From assembly GCA_964439265.1 (NCBI GenBank), contig CAYTOA010000007.1, forward strand, positions 39,749 through 103,748: DNA of 64,000 nucleotides. Reading direction: 5' to 3'. Positions 45,158 to 54,263 of this stretch are shown here, piece by piece. The stretch is from JAGVPT01 sp964439265. GTDB lineage: Bacteria; Bacteroidota; Ignavibacteria; UBA10030; UBA8401. Position 1 is the first letter of the stretch. Every line of letters starts with the position of its first letter. The notes beneath the pieces are model-generated. The model ran no database searches. It saw nothing but the letters and a program-made list of their open reading frames with translations, and was not told the DNA's origin. A program made the position numbers and the translations under genes.

Positions 45158-47482
45158 CTAAAAATTAAAATTATACGTTACAGACGGAATGATCGGAAAG
45201 AAAGTCGTTTGAACTGCTTCAGTCTGATTAGGGTTGTTCGGATTCACAATGAAATTAATCGCATATGCATTCCATCTGTCGTACGCATTGTACAGAGAAA
45301 AATTTAAATTCGAATGCGGCCCCAACGTCCAGGTAGCGGACAAGTCCAGGCGGCTGTACGCCGGCATGCGATAGCCGTTTCGTTCCGTGTATAACGGAAT
45401 ATCCCGGCCGTCTACCCTGTAAATAGCGCTCGGGAATGTGACAGCGTTGCCGGTATAATAGACCCACGTGGCCGAAAATGTCCATGCAGGATTGTAATTA
45501 TATATTCCTACGATAGAAATATCATGAGTTCGGTCTTGCGTTGCGGGATATGGCTGACCGTTGTTGATGTCCGGGAACTGCTGTCGTGTCCTGGCCAAAG
45601 TATATGCGATCCATCCGCTGAACTGACCATAGTTCTTTCGAATGAGGAGTTCCGCGCCGTAACTCCATCCTTTGCCGTACCTCAGGAGTGCCTCGACATT
45701 CGGATTCAGCTGCAAGTCCGCTCCGTTGGCGTAGTCGATCAAATTCTCCATGCTCTTGTAATAGACTTCCAGTGAGGTCTCGTATTCATTATTTTCGAAA
45801 TTTCTAAAGTATCCTACGGACGTCTGATCCGCATATTGAGGCTTGACGTTATTGCTGCTCGGTACCCACAGATCGCTCGGGTTCGATGTCGTTGAATTTG
45901 AGAGCAAGTGAAGGTATTGTGTCGTTCGGGCATATGAAGCCTTGATGGCGCTCGTTTCGCCAATGCTCATGTTGGCGGAGAGACGAGGTTCAGGGCTTGT
46001 ATATGTCTTGATGATTTCGCCTGAGCCGTAGGTCGCCGTATCGATGACGTTTCCGCCGTTATCGTACGTAAAGATATGCGCCGGCCCGATAAGTGTGAAA
46101 GCAGAAAATCTCAATCCGTAATTAAGCTTAAACCCTCTGAGGACCTCGGCCTCATCGGAGACGTACGCCGCATTTTCCGACGCATACCTGTTTTCGATGC
46201 TGAAGGAATTGAACGAACTTGCCGATGTTGCAGTGACGCTCCCAGGGAGAAATGTGTGATATATAGAACTGAGGCCAAACTTCAGCGTGTTGTGAGACGT
46301 TATGAAGTATTGAAAATCGGTTTTGAAGTCCTCGTCCCGGATGCCCGACGTGATGGTGAATTGGGACGTTCCGGAGGTGACGTTGTTGGTGTATTCGTAA
46401 TCGCTATAGATGAGCGACGTGTTCGAAAAGAGATTGTCCGCAAAGATGTGGTTCCACCGCAGAGTGCCGGTCGCATTTCCCCAATTGAACCCGAACACAT
46501 TCGGATAGTTAAAATTATCTCGGCCAAAATATCCGGAGATGAATATCTTGTCCTTTTCTCCCAAAGAGTAATTTGCTTTGGCATTGAGGTCGTAAAAATA
46601 AAGGCTTGCCCGGTTGATCGTCGTATCGCTCGACAGTTTCAAAAAAAGGTCGGCGTACGTTCTTCTCGCTGACACGATGAAAGATCCTTCATCTTTTACG
46701 ATCGGTCCGTCGATGGTCAGACGGGAGGCGAGAATCCCGATGCCGCCGGTTCCTTCAAATTCTTTCGAGTTCCCGTCGTTCGTTCGAATATCCAGCACGG
46801 ACGAAAGCCGCCCGCCGTATTCGGCCGGCATCCCCCCGGTGATGACTTTGACATCTTTCACCGCGTCAGAGTTGAAGACGGATAAGAAGCCGAGCAGATG
46901 CGAGGAATTGTACACCGTTGCTTCGTCGAGGACGATCAAGTTTTGATCGATGCCGCCCCCTCGTGCATAGAAGCCCGTGCTTCCTTCCCCCGCGGACTGA
47001 ATTCCGGGGAGCAGTTGAATTGTTTTTAATATATCCTTTTCACCGAGAAGCACAGGGATCGATTTTACTTCGTGCACTTCGAGGCTGTTCGAGCCCATTT
47101 CCGTAGACGTGACGTTCTTGTTCGACCGGTCAGCGGTAACGACCACTTCTCCCACCCTAATAATCTCTGGAGTGAGGGAGAAGTTTTTGGTTTGATCTTT
47201 CCCTAGATAAATCGTATCGACCTTCGTCTGATACCCGATAAATTGAATCACGAGGGTGTAGATTCCTTCGGGGATCGTGAGCGAATAAAAGCCGTATGCA
47301 TTGGTGGAAGCGCCGACGGTCTTTAGTTCTTTGACAAGGATCGACGCTCCAATAAGTGCTTCGCCTGTCTCGGCACTTTTCACACTGCCGCTGAAGGAAT
47401 GATTTATTTGACCATCGGCGACGTTCGAAAGTGAAGCGAACGAAATGAATCCGAACAATAAAAGAGCAATCAGAAATTTCAT
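45158..47482 (-). CDS. TonB-dependent receptor with carboxypeptidase-like regulatory N-domain
   Basis: The 774-aa protein has a signal peptide (MKFLIALLLFGFISFASLSNVADGQ is split by cleavage near 24), then a CarboxypepD_reg-like domain (FSGSVKSAETGEALIGASILVK), a plug domain (LPGIQSAGEGSTGFYARGGGIDQNLIVLDEA, VKVITGGMPAEYGGRLSSVLDI) and a long beta-barrel ending SVTYNFNF. The terminal Phe fits outer-membrane assembly. I use the ATG at 47482 that begins the signal peptide; the longer frame adds a Cys/Arg-rich tail. The DUF4249 lipoprotein gene follows, forming a receptor-lipoprotein pair. The transported compound is not predictable. Confidence 0.94.
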   Translation of the reverse strand: MKFLIALLLFGFISFASLSNVADGQINHSFSGSVKSAETGEALIGASILVKELKTVGASTNAYGFYSLTIPEGIYTLVIQFIGYQTKVDTIYLGKDQTKNFSLTPEIIRVGEVVVTADRSNKNVTSTEMGSNSLEVHEVKSIPVLLGEKDILKTIQLLPGIQSAGEGSTGFYARGGGIDQNLIVLDEATVYNSSHLLGFLSVFNSDAVKDVKVITGGMPAEYGGRLSSVLDIRTNDGNSKEFEGTGGIGILASRLTIDGPIVKDEGSFIVSARRTYADLFLKLSSDTTINRASLYFYDLNAKANYSLGEKDKIFISGYFGRDNFNYPNVFGFNWGNATGTLRWNHIFADNLFSNTSLIYSDYEYTNNVTSGTSQFTITSGIRDEDFKTDFQYFITSHNTLKFGLSSIYHTFLPGSVTATSASSFNSFSIENRYASENAAYVSDEAEVLRGFKLNYGLRFSAFTLIGPAHIFTYDNGGNVIDTATYGSGEIIKTYTSPEPRLSANMSIGETSAIKASYARTTQYLHLLSNSTTSNPSDLWVPSSNNVKPQYADQTSVGYFRNFENNEYETSLEVYYKSMENLIDYANGADLQLNPNVEALLRYGKGWSYGAELLIRKNYGQFSGWIAYTLARTRQQFPDINNGQPYPATQDRTHDISIVGIYNYNPAWTFSATWVYYTGNAVTFPSAIYRVDGRDIPLYTERNGYRMPAYSRLDLSATWTLGPHSNLNFSLYNAYDRWNAYAINFIVNPNNPNQTEAVQTTFFPIIPSVTYNFNF

Positions 47483-48021
47483 TGATGCACGTAACCTCTG
47501 ATAAAACGGCGCAATTGTGATTCTGCATTCGCAACACTGTCTTGCATTTCTGTCAAGCACAGGGAGTTGTATCCTTAATCTCATACAGTCACTATTTCGT
47601 TTCTAATAGTCGAATGGGAAGAGCATTCTATATTCACCGATCAGCCTTACATTGCTGCGATGATACACGACTCACCAAGAAAGGGGTAAAAAAGAACCTT
47701 AAAGGAAACAAAGTCCTTGCTGAAAAAATCTGCAATCCAATTTCTTATCGTATCAATTCAGACTGACTTTGCATCTCCTTTTATTATGAGGGGAGAGAAG
47801 ATTTCGATGATTGGAGGTGATGTTTTGGAATCTGAGGAGGCCTCTGCTGCCGCACTGAGAACTCCTGCATGTTAGTTGCGAGCTAACCGATCTTGCTTAT
47901 TAGACATCAGAAAAGACTGAAAGATTCCATGAACTGGAAATTGAACGATTATGTTGAGGATTTCGATGAATGCGGTTCTTTGAAATGTGTGAAGGGAACT
48001 GCTGATCTTCATGATAACGAC
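47483..48021. other. Intergenic region with no supported gene
   Basis: About 540 bases between the receptor start and the end of the acyl-CoA synthetase gene. The short open frames inside it have no ribosome site and no recognisable content. I see no tRNA, no clear terminator and no strong promoter, apart from a TTGACA on the minus strand near 47560 lacking a good -10 box. Confidence 0.5.
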
Positions 48022-49713
48022 TCAATTGATGTAAAGATAGCGCTTTATCTTTTGGGTCGGGGTCTTTTCGAACGGCTCCGTTTGTTCGATCACTTTGCTG
48101 AGCCGTGAAAATGTCGAAACCTGTTCGTTGACCTGTTTCCGCACATCCTCAAGAAGAGTCTCGATATGCTCTTGTATTTGCGTCTCGCTGAGATGTTTTT
48201 CCGTGAATTCTAAATCCAATTTTTCGTAGTCAAGGTGGATGCGGGCTGCAAGCGAACCTTCGTCTTGAAATACCAGAGACTCAAGCACAATCTCCGAGCG
48301 GTTGACGATGGATTCGATTGCTTCCGGATAAATATTTTCCCCGCTTGGCCCGATAATCACATTCTTTAGCCGGCCGTTGATATAGAGATAACGATCATCT
48401 CCAAGGATGCCTAGGTCACCTGTCCGAAACCAACCTTCGGAGAATGCTTCCGCCGTTCTCTCCGAATCATGGTAATACCCCAGCATAACGTTGTCACCGC
48501 GAACCAGGATCTCGCCTTCGCCGGTTTTTGGGTCGGGTTGGTCGATCTTGATCTCAACGCCTGGAATCGCCTGCCCCGTCGAACGGAATCTCGTGCGCCT
48601 TGCATTCGTTCCGGCGACGAGCGAGGACGTCTCGGTTAATCCATAACCGACGGCATACGGAAATCCGGCTTCCCGCAAGAATTTTTCCACCTCGGACGAT
48701 AATGCCGCGCCGCCAATGCAAAAAGTCTTTAGCGCACCGCCGAATATTGCCAGAAGTTTCTTTCCTGCCATTCTGTTGATGCGTTTCCTCAACAGCGGGA
48801 ATCGGTACAACAGCCTCACAACCCTTTTTCTGGATATTTCGGGGGCAATCCGGGACTTGTACATCTTTTCGATGATCAGAGGGACGGAGAGCATGATCGT
48901 CGGCCGCACGGACGCCAGCGCCGGAATCATGATAGCTGCCGTTGGTGGTTTCCGCAAATAATAAACGGAAGCTCCCATCATGATCGGGAGGATGAGTCCC
49001 AGCGTACACTCGTACACATGCGCGAGAGGGAGAATCGAGAGCATTCGATCTTCATCGGTTACTGTGACAATGTTTGTGGTTGCGATAGCATCCGATATCA
49101 AATTTTTGTGCGACAGCATCACGCCTTTCGAATGTCCGGTCGTTCCGGATGTGTAGACAATAGATGCAAGAGCATTTTCTTTGACGTGAGCCGGGACGAT
49201 GCCGGCCATTCGAAGAACGATCGATTTTATTTTCTTAAGTTCTTTTCCCCCCTCGGCGAGAAGTTTTTTCAGAGTGGCCTTAGAAGTATCGGCACCGATT
49301 ATCGAAAAATCATCCAAGAGCACGACGACAGTGAAACTGTCGAGGTCAAAGTCTTCTATTTTGTGAAAGTAACGTTCGGAGATAAATACCGCTTTGCTCC
49401 CCGAGTGGCGAAGGATATGGTGAATTTCCGACGTATGGAAATCCGGAAGGATCGGAACTGCAACAGCCCCCATCGACGTCACGGTAATAAATGCGATTCC
49501 CCAGTTTGGGCTGTTCTCACCGACGATTGCGACCCTGTCTCCCTGTACGACGCCCTGGTCCTGCAAAAAAGCGCCGAGGCGGTCAACCTGGGTCTTTAAT
49601 TCGGCGTACGTTATCGGTTTGTCATCTGCGTACGAGAGAGCCGTGTGCTGAGGGTATGATTGGGCGCTCCGTTCGAGCACCTCCTGAACCGTCCGATGTT
49701 TAAGCTGCCGCAA
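48022..49713 (-). CDS. AMP-forming long-chain acyl-CoA synthetase-like enzyme
   Basis: The 563-aa ANL-superfamily enzyme has the AMP-binding motif IVYTSGTTGHSKGVMLSH, the VGYGLTETSSLVAG core, GWFRTGDLG and the hinge GRLKNVIIGPSGENIYPE; the C-terminal catalytic lysine should be in TPTQKIKRYLY. It activates a carboxylic acid as acyl-AMP and then acyl-CoA; the acid is probably a medium or long fatty acid. The 563-aa length is slightly shorter than bacterial FadD-like enzymes with an insertion. It begins five bases after the rlmB stop and is the last gene of a minus-strand run from hisS. Confidence 0.92.
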   Translation of the reverse strand: MRQLKHRTVQEVLERSAQSYPQHTALSYADDKPITYAELKTQVDRLGAFLQDQGVVQGDRVAIVGENSPNWGIAFITVTSMGAVAVPILPDFHTSEIHHILRHSGSKAVFISERYFHKIEDFDLDSFTVVVLLDDFSIIGADTSKATLKKLLAEGGKELKKIKSIVLRMAGIVPAHVKENALASIVYTSGTTGHSKGVMLSHKNLISDAIATTNIVTVTDEDRMLSILPLAHVYECTLGLILPIMMGASVYYLRKPPTAAIMIPALASVRPTIMLSVPLIIEKMYKSRIAPEISRKRVVRLLYRFPLLRKRINRMAGKKLLAIFGGALKTFCIGGAALSSEVEKFLREAGFPYAVGYGLTETSSLVAGTNARRTRFRSTGQAIPGVEIKIDQPDPKTGEGEILVRGDNVMLGYYHDSERTAEAFSEGWFRTGDLGILGDDRYLYINGRLKNVIIGPSGENIYPEAIESIVNRSEIVLESLVFQDEGSLAARIHLDYEKLDLEFTEKHLSETQIQEHIETLLEDVRKQVNEQVSTFSRLSKVIEQTEPFEKTPTQKIKRYLYIN

Positions 49714-49718
49714 TGTCT

Positions 49719-50486
49719 TTATCCTAGACGACGATCATGAATAGCCGGTGATGTGGACGCTGTCCGTTTTCGAAAGACTTCGTACATGACGAGTGCCCCC
49801 GCGACAGACGCATTGAGCGAATCGAATGATCCCGCCATCGGAATCCTGACGAGAAAATCGCATTTCTCCTTAACGAGTCGCCTGATGCCTTTCCCTTCGT
49901 TTCCGATCACGAGGGCAATCGGCATTGAATAATCGATTTCGGTAAAATTCTTCTCCGCACCTGCGTCGGTGCCGACGACCCAAACTCCCTTTTCCTTAAG
50001 CTCTTCGATGGTCGCAGTGAGGTTCGTCACTTTTGCGATTGGGAAATGAGCGCTCGCCCCTGCAGAGGTCTTGGCAACTGTTTCGTTGACCGGGGCTGCA
50101 TTGTGTTTCGGTATGACACCGCCGTGAGCTCCGAGGCAGACGGCCGTTCGGATGAGGGCGCCGAGGTTGTGCGGGTCTTCGATTTCATCGAACAAGAGTA
50201 TGAACGCTTTTTCATTCTTTGTCGCCGCGATGGAGAGGATCTCATCGATATCGGCGTACTCCTTGGTCCCGACGATTGCTACGACCCCCTGCGATGTCGT
50301 GTCTCGCGCGAACTTGTCTATGAGATTTTTGTCCGCTTCTGAACAGACGATATTCTTTTGACGGGCAAGCTGGCGGATAGCATCGATCGGTTCACCGTGC
50401 GTTCCGCGCAGGATATAGATCTTTTCAACCGGTGTCCCGGCATTCAACGCTTCAATAACCGGTTTCCGCCCAGCAATGACGTTCAT
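49719..50486 (-). CDS. rlmB: 23S rRNA 2'-O-methyltransferase, TrmH/RlmB type
   Basis: The 255-aa SPOUT enzyme has an N-terminal substrate-binding domain (IAGRKPVIEALN, GVVAIV) and the knotted SAM domain with DEIEDPHNLGALIRTA (motif 1), VIGNEGKGIRR (motif 2) and MAGSFDSLNASVAGALVMYE (motif 3). RlmB methylates G2251 of 23S rRNA in E. coli; the close TrmH-family relatives cannot be fully excluded. The ATG overlaps the stop of the upstream 62-aa membrane protein by four bases (ATGA). It lies within the hisS-to-acyl-CoA-synthetase run. Confidence 0.93.
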   Translation of the reverse strand: MNVIAGRKPVIEALNAGTPVEKIYILRGTHGEPIDAIRQLARQKNIVCSEADKNLIDKFARDTTSQGVVAIVGTKEYADIDEILSIAATKNEKAFILLFDEIEDPHNLGALIRTAVCLGAHGGVIPKHNAAPVNETVAKTSAGASAHFPIAKVTNLTATIEELKEKGVWVVGTDAGAEKNFTEIDYSMPIALVIGNEGKGIRRLVKEKCDFLVRIPMAGSFDSLNASVAGALVMYEVFRKRTASTSPAIHDRRLG

Positions 50487-50671
50487 TCTGCCTTCTGTGG
50501 CGTAGTTTTTTTCTTCAGTGATTTTTCAATGCCCCATCCGGCGAAGAAAATAGCCAGGCCGATGATTAGCAGGTAGAGTTCCAGCCACATGCTTCCGTTG
50601 ATGCCGTCAACAAGTCCGATCATCACGCTGGCGATCCCCAATGCCTCGAGTGTTTTGGAAAGTACTTTCAT
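50483..50671 (-). CDS. Small membrane protein (62 aa)
   Basis: The product has two hydrophobic segments, LGIASVMIGLVDGI and LELYLLIIGLAIFFAGWGIEK, separated by a short Asn/Gly/Ser/Trp loop, and a lysine-rich tail. No family is recognised. It sits 33 bases downstream of the glutaredoxin-like gene and its stop overlaps the rlmB start (ATGA), which supports it as a real gene. Function is unknown. Confidence 0.7.
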   Translation of the reverse strand: MKVLSKTLEALGIASVMIGLVDGINGSMWLELYLLIIGLAIFFAGWGIEKSLKKKTTPQKAE

Positions 50672-50704
50672 TGTGGCGTTTTTGAGCCTCGGCGGTTCAT
50701 GGGC

Positions 50705-50941
50705 TTACGTGATCAGCCGATCCAGCAGCTGCAATTCTGAGACTTTGTATTGAAACGCGAATTCGTCATTGATCAAGACAACCGGAACGCGTTCATGGTA
50801 GTCGTCAAACTCCTCGTTCCCCGGCACGATCTTTCTTTCCATCAGCTTGAATGAGATTTTCTTTTGAGCTTCCAGGATCACACCTTTTGCAATCTCGCAT
50901 AAGTGACAATCGTCTTTTGAAATGAGCGTCACGTTTTTCAT
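50705..50941 (-). CDS. Glutaredoxin-like thioredoxin-fold protein (78 aa)
   Basis: The short protein has the CHLC active-site motif (Cys12-x2-Cys15) directly after the first beta strand, and VPVVLINDEF with the cis-proline before the third strand, so the thioredoxin fold with its redox cysteines is complete. It belongs to the glutaredoxin-like/DUF836 small proteins. The ATG overlaps the lgt stop by four bases, coupling it to lipoprotein maturation. A redox role with envelope proteins is only inference. Confidence 0.85.
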   Translation of the reverse strand: MKNVTLISKDDCHLCEIAKGVILEAQKKISFKLMERKIVPGNEEFDDYHERVPVVLINDEFAFQYKVSELQLLDRLIT

Positions 50942-51759
50942 GAGGCAGATTTTTTTTCGTCTGGAGAAATTATCGCAAGCCCGTAAGCGCCGAAGAGGAC
51001 CAACACGGCTGCGATCAACTGCGCCTCCGACAGGCCGAATAGTATTCTCGGGTTGATGCGGAGAAACTCAACCGTAAACCGTTCCGCGCCTGCAGCAACA
51101 AGATACCACATGAACATCCGCCCGGTTCCGACGATCTTCGCACGGTTCCTCCAGAGGAGGTAGAAAAGAATCGTGCAAATGATGAATTCATAAACGGGCG
51201 TTGGCTGACACAAGGTGTTGTCCGGCACGATCCCGTGCGGGTACCGTGATGTAATTTCCGGGAATCCCTTGAATGCCAGCGACGGGGGATAGGTTCCGTT
51301 GGAATAGTCCGTACCCCATGGAAGTGATGTTGGAAACCCGTAGTCTCCGTCCCCCGAAAGATGGCAGCCGATGCGGGCGATGCCGTATGCCCAGAGCAGC
51401 CCGGGAGACGTTGCGTCGGCGATTGTGAGGAATTTTATTTTCTTCCGTTTCGCAAAAAGGTAGATCAGCAACGCGACAAGCAGGAAACCCCCGTACCACG
51501 TCAGCCCGCCGGGTGAGAACGCCATGCCGATCGGGTCGGCGATAAAAAATGTCCAATTTTCGAGAAGGTATAATATCTTTGAGCCGGCAACTCCGCCGAA
51601 GAGTGCAAGAAGAGTGATGGTGCTGCCGAGTTCTGGGTCCAGCTTCTTGCGCTTCAGTTCATTCGTCAACAAAAGGCTTGCGACGATGAAGGAAGTTCCC
51701 AGCATTAAGCCGAAGCTGTATACCGGGAGGCCAAAGATTTCGAAGAGTTTCGGATGCAT
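50938..51759 (-). CDS. lgt: Prolipoprotein diacylglyceryl transferase, variant signature
   Basis: Lgt attaches diacylglycerol to the lipobox cysteine of prolipoproteins in the inner membrane. The 273-aa protein has about seven hydrophobic helices, the GGLTWYGGFLL segment and the Lgt box. The canonical GRIGNFINGE reads ARIGCHLSGDGDYG here: the arginine is kept, Asn is Cys, and an insertion follows. E. coli His103 is Tyr in this WYGG segment, a substitution shared by many Lgt proteins. Lipoproteins with clear lipoboxes are encoded in the window (DUF4249, NlpC/P60), so some Lgt must be active. The start overlaps the upstream stop as TAATG. Confidence 0.88.
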   Translation of the reverse strand: MHPKLFEIFGLPVYSFGLMLGTSFIVASLLLTNELKRKKLDPELGSTITLLALFGGVAGSKILYLLENWTFFIADPIGMAFSPGGLTWYGGFLLVALLIYLFAKRKKIKFLTIADATSPGLLWAYGIARIGCHLSGDGDYGFPTSLPWGTDYSNGTYPPSLAFKGFPEITSRYPHGIVPDNTLCQPTPVYEFIICTILFYLLWRNRAKIVGTGRMFMWYLVAAGAERFTVEFLRINPRILFGLSEAQLIAAVLVLFGAYGLAIISPDEKKSAS

Positions 51760-52247
51760 TAGTTCTTCTTCCTCAGCGGCATACGTTCAGGCAGCCGCTT
51801 GATATCCGGTTTTCGCTTTGGAATTTCCATTTCTTTCGGACGTTCCTCCTCAAACGACGATTCCGTCGTGTAGACCGAAACGAACGGCGTGCCGGCAACA
51901 CTCTGCACGGCAACTGAGACGGGTGAGATCTTAAGTTTGAATTCGTTCATCTCACCGTCGATTTTTTTAAGGATGAACGTCTGTGCCCCCTTTAGGTCAA
52001 AATAGACCTTCTTAAACTGCGCACCGCCAAACGAAGGCATGAGAAGTTCCGGTGCCCGAAGGCCGTGCAATGCCCATGTCAGCCGCTTATCGTCGCGCGT
52101 TTCTTCTACGACGACCTCGTAGCTGAAACTGCTGAACTGCTTCACCGTCTCGATCAAAAAAAGCGTACCGGCCTTCTTCAGCGTCTCATCATACGTCGGC
52201 TGAATAAGCATTCTGTATTCTCCCCCCTTGCGTGTTTTCTTTGCCAT
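51759..52247 (-). CDS. Conserved hypothetical protein between hisS and lgt (162 aa)
   Basis: The sequence is a soluble beta-rich domain (YEVVVEETRDDKRLTWALHGLRAPELLMPS, FDLKGAQTFILKKIDGEMNEFKLKI) followed by a Glu/Lys/Arg/Pro-rich C-terminal tail. No signal peptide or catalytic motif is seen and I do not recognise a family. Its start and stop each share one base with the neighbouring genes (TAATG at both ends), so it must be translated with hisS and lgt. The ATG at 52247 is fixed by this overlap. Confidence 0.75.
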   Translation of the reverse strand: MAKKTRKGGEYRMLIQPTYDETLKKAGTLFLIETVKQFSSFSYEVVVEETRDDKRLTWALHGLRAPELLMPSFGGAQFKKVYFDLKGAQTFILKKIDGEMNEFKLKISPVSVAVQSVAGTPFVSVYTTESSFEEERPKEMEIPKRKPDIKRLPERMPLRKKN

Positions 52248-53509
52248 TATGTTTTTGACCCGGAAAGATGGGCTGCAAGCTCCCTGAGCATGATCTCCTG
52301 CTGCTCGCCGGTCTCCATATTTTTCAACCCTGCTTTACCGGTTTCAATTTCATGCTGCCCCACCACGATCACGAAGGAGGATTGTTGTCGGTCGGCTTCG
52401 CGCATTTGAGCTTTCAGACTTCGGCGTAAATAATCGGTCTCGACGGCAATTCCCTTCGCGCGCAGGTCCATCATCCTTGAGAATATCCACTCGCGCGCAG
52501 GTTCGTCCGCCGCGGCAATGAACAGTGTTGGTCTCACGTCGACGCCCAGCACGGAGCTTTTCTTCTCAAGCACCATCATGAGCCGCTCGATGCCCGCAGC
52601 GAACCCGACACCCGGTGTTTGTTTGCCCCCCAGTTCATGGGTTAGCAGATCGTACCGGCCTCCCCCTGCCAGGGCGTCCTGCGAACCAAGGGCCGTGCTT
52701 GTCAGTTCGAACGCGGTTTTCGTATAATAATCGAGTCCGCGCACAAGTCTTCCGTCCACAGTGTACGAGATGCCGAATGCCGTGAGAAACTTCTTCACAC
52801 TTTCGAAATGTCCGGCACATTCCGGACAAAGGTGGTCCGTTATCATCGGCATAGCGGCCGTGAGTTTCTGGTCGTTCTCATCCTTTGAATCAAGCACGCG
52901 CATCGGATTATCATCGACCCGCCGTTGACTTTCTGGGGAGAGGTTGGCGGCGACTTTTCGAAGCTCGGTTTGAAGAATAATGCGATACTGGGGGCGGCAC
53001 TTCTCGCACCCCACGGAATTTATCTTGAGGGAATATTCGGTTAGCGAAAGCTCTTTGTAGATCTGGATCGTCATCGCGATGATCTCAGCGTCTACTTCCG
53101 GCTGCGGCGACCCGATTGCCTCCGCTCCGAACTGATGAAACTGCCTCAGCCGCCCTGCTTGCGGCCGCTCCTGCCGGAACATCGGTCCGATGTAATAGAC
53201 TTTGACCAGCGGCTGTGCTTCGCCCAGATTATTCTGTATATACGCGCGAATGACGGACGCGGTTCCTTCCGGCCTCAAGGTGATGCTGTCATCACTCCTA
53301 TCCGTGAACGTGTACATCTCTTTCCCCACGATGTCCGTCAATTCGCCGATGCTCCGCGCGAAGAGGGAGGTCTGTTCAAAAATTGGAGTTCGAATTTCCT
53401 TGTAGTTGAAGCGGTGAAAGACCGAACGAACAGTCCTCTCGACGTGCTGCCAGCGCGCCGTTTCGGCGGGAAGAATATCTTTCGTGCCCCTGATCGATTT
53501 GAAAGTCAC
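52247..53509 (-). CDS. hisS: Histidyl-tRNA synthetase
   Basis: The 420-aa class II synthetase shows FKSIRGTKDILP at the start, motif 2 FRQERPQAGRLRQFHQFG, the histidine A and B motifs VRGLDYYTKTAFE and AGGGRYDLL, and motif 3 GVGFAAGIERL. The C-terminal anticodon domain is present. Between motif 2 and the histidine loops lie GCEKC and CPEC, four cysteines that could bind zinc as in some bacterial HisRS enzymes. It is the first gene of the minus-strand run ending with the acyl-CoA synthetase. Confidence 0.98.
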   Translation of the reverse strand: MTFKSIRGTKDILPAETARWQHVERTVRSVFHRFNYKEIRTPIFEQTSLFARSIGELTDIVGKEMYTFTDRSDDSITLRPEGTASVIRAYIQNNLGEAQPLVKVYYIGPMFRQERPQAGRLRQFHQFGAEAIGSPQPEVDAEIIAMTIQIYKELSLTEYSLKINSVGCEKCRPQYRIILQTELRKVAANLSPESQRRVDDNPMRVLDSKDENDQKLTAAMPMITDHLCPECAGHFESVKKFLTAFGISYTVDGRLVRGLDYYTKTAFELTSTALGSQDALAGGGRYDLLTHELGGKQTPGVGFAAGIERLMMVLEKKSSVLGVDVRPTLFIAAADEPAREWIFSRMMDLRAKGIAVETDYLRRSLKAQMREADRQQSSFVIVVGQHEIETGKAGLKNMETGEQQEIMLRELAAHLSGSKT

Positions 53510-53688
53510 GGCAATGCTCGTCGTTGAATTGATCTGCCGCTCCTGCCTGCGTACGGGTTGAGATCCCTTGGATGCGGAACGGTCCGAACTATTATTGTAC
53601 TACGATGCGTGAATAGGATTCTGCTGCAGGGGTGAAAAACGGTCAACGGATGTATGGCTGGACGATTAATAGGCGTACGCTCACGGGA

Positions 53689-54159
53689 TCAATTATCGAA
53701 GTATGTCGCCTCTTCTGTCCGGAAGATCTCGAGAACATCTTTCGGAGAACCGGCCGCCAATAGTTTTTTTCGGAACTCTTCTTTGTTCATCAGCCGCGAA
53801 ATCCGGCTCAGCAGTTTGATGTGAGGCCCGACCATACTGTCCTTCCCGACAAGCAGGAAAACCAGCCGCACGGGCTGCTCATCGAGCGACTGGTAATCTA
53901 TCGGCGCCGCGGTGACCGCGAATGCTGCAACGATATCGGATACGGCGTCGGTCTTTCCGTGCGGGATGGCAAATCCGTTCCCCACACCTGTCGACATGAT
54001 CTTCTCTCGCTCAAAAATCGCTTCCTTCACTTTTTCTTTGTCGAGAACTTTTTTTGACGCGGCAACGATGTCGATCATCCCCAAAATGATTTCATCTTTT
54101 GTGTTGCCGGGCAATTGAGTCCTGATCGACGACTCATCGAGGATGTCGCTAATTTTCAT
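53689..54159 (-). CDS. PTS EIIA domain protein (EIIA-Ntr/PtsN type)
   Basis: The 156-aa protein is a single EIIA domain of the fructose/mannitol-nitrogen type. The phosphorylated histidine is in GNGFAIPHGKTDAV (His near 67), followed by VRLVFLLVGKD and PHIKLLSRISRL. It carries no permease parts, so a regulatory role as in EIIA-Ntr is likelier than sugar transport; no other PTS gene is in the window. A promoter candidate (54195-54225, minus) sits 30 bases before the start. It is a separate unit from hisS, 180 bases downstream. Confidence 0.9.
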   Translation of the reverse strand: MKISDILDESSIRTQLPGNTKDEIILGMIDIVAASKKVLDKEKVKEAIFEREKIMSTGVGNGFAIPHGKTDAVSDIVAAFAVTAAPIDYQSLDEQPVRLVFLLVGKDSMVGPHIKLLSRISRLMNKEEFRKKLLAAGSPKDVLEIFRTEEATYFDN

Positions 54160-54194
54160 GTTCGAGACAGTCTCCTAATCCTAAAACTTGACTT

Positions 54195-54225
54195 CCAATA
54201 TACGGTTTTAGGGTTGAAATGTAAA
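54195..54225 (-). promoter_or_regulatory. Promoter candidate for the EIIA gene
   Basis: On the minus strand TTTACA (54225-54220), 17 bases, TATATTGG (54202-54195). The expected leader is about 30 bases. Confidence 0.45.
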
Positions 54226-54263
54226 GCGATAAACCCAATTGGCAAAGTGGAGTCGTTCCACAA

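Noticed and set aside
47542..47766. 74-codon plus-strand frame in the large gap before the acyl-CoA synthetase end
   Set aside because: No ribosome site, no family features and unusual Cys/His/Lys composition.
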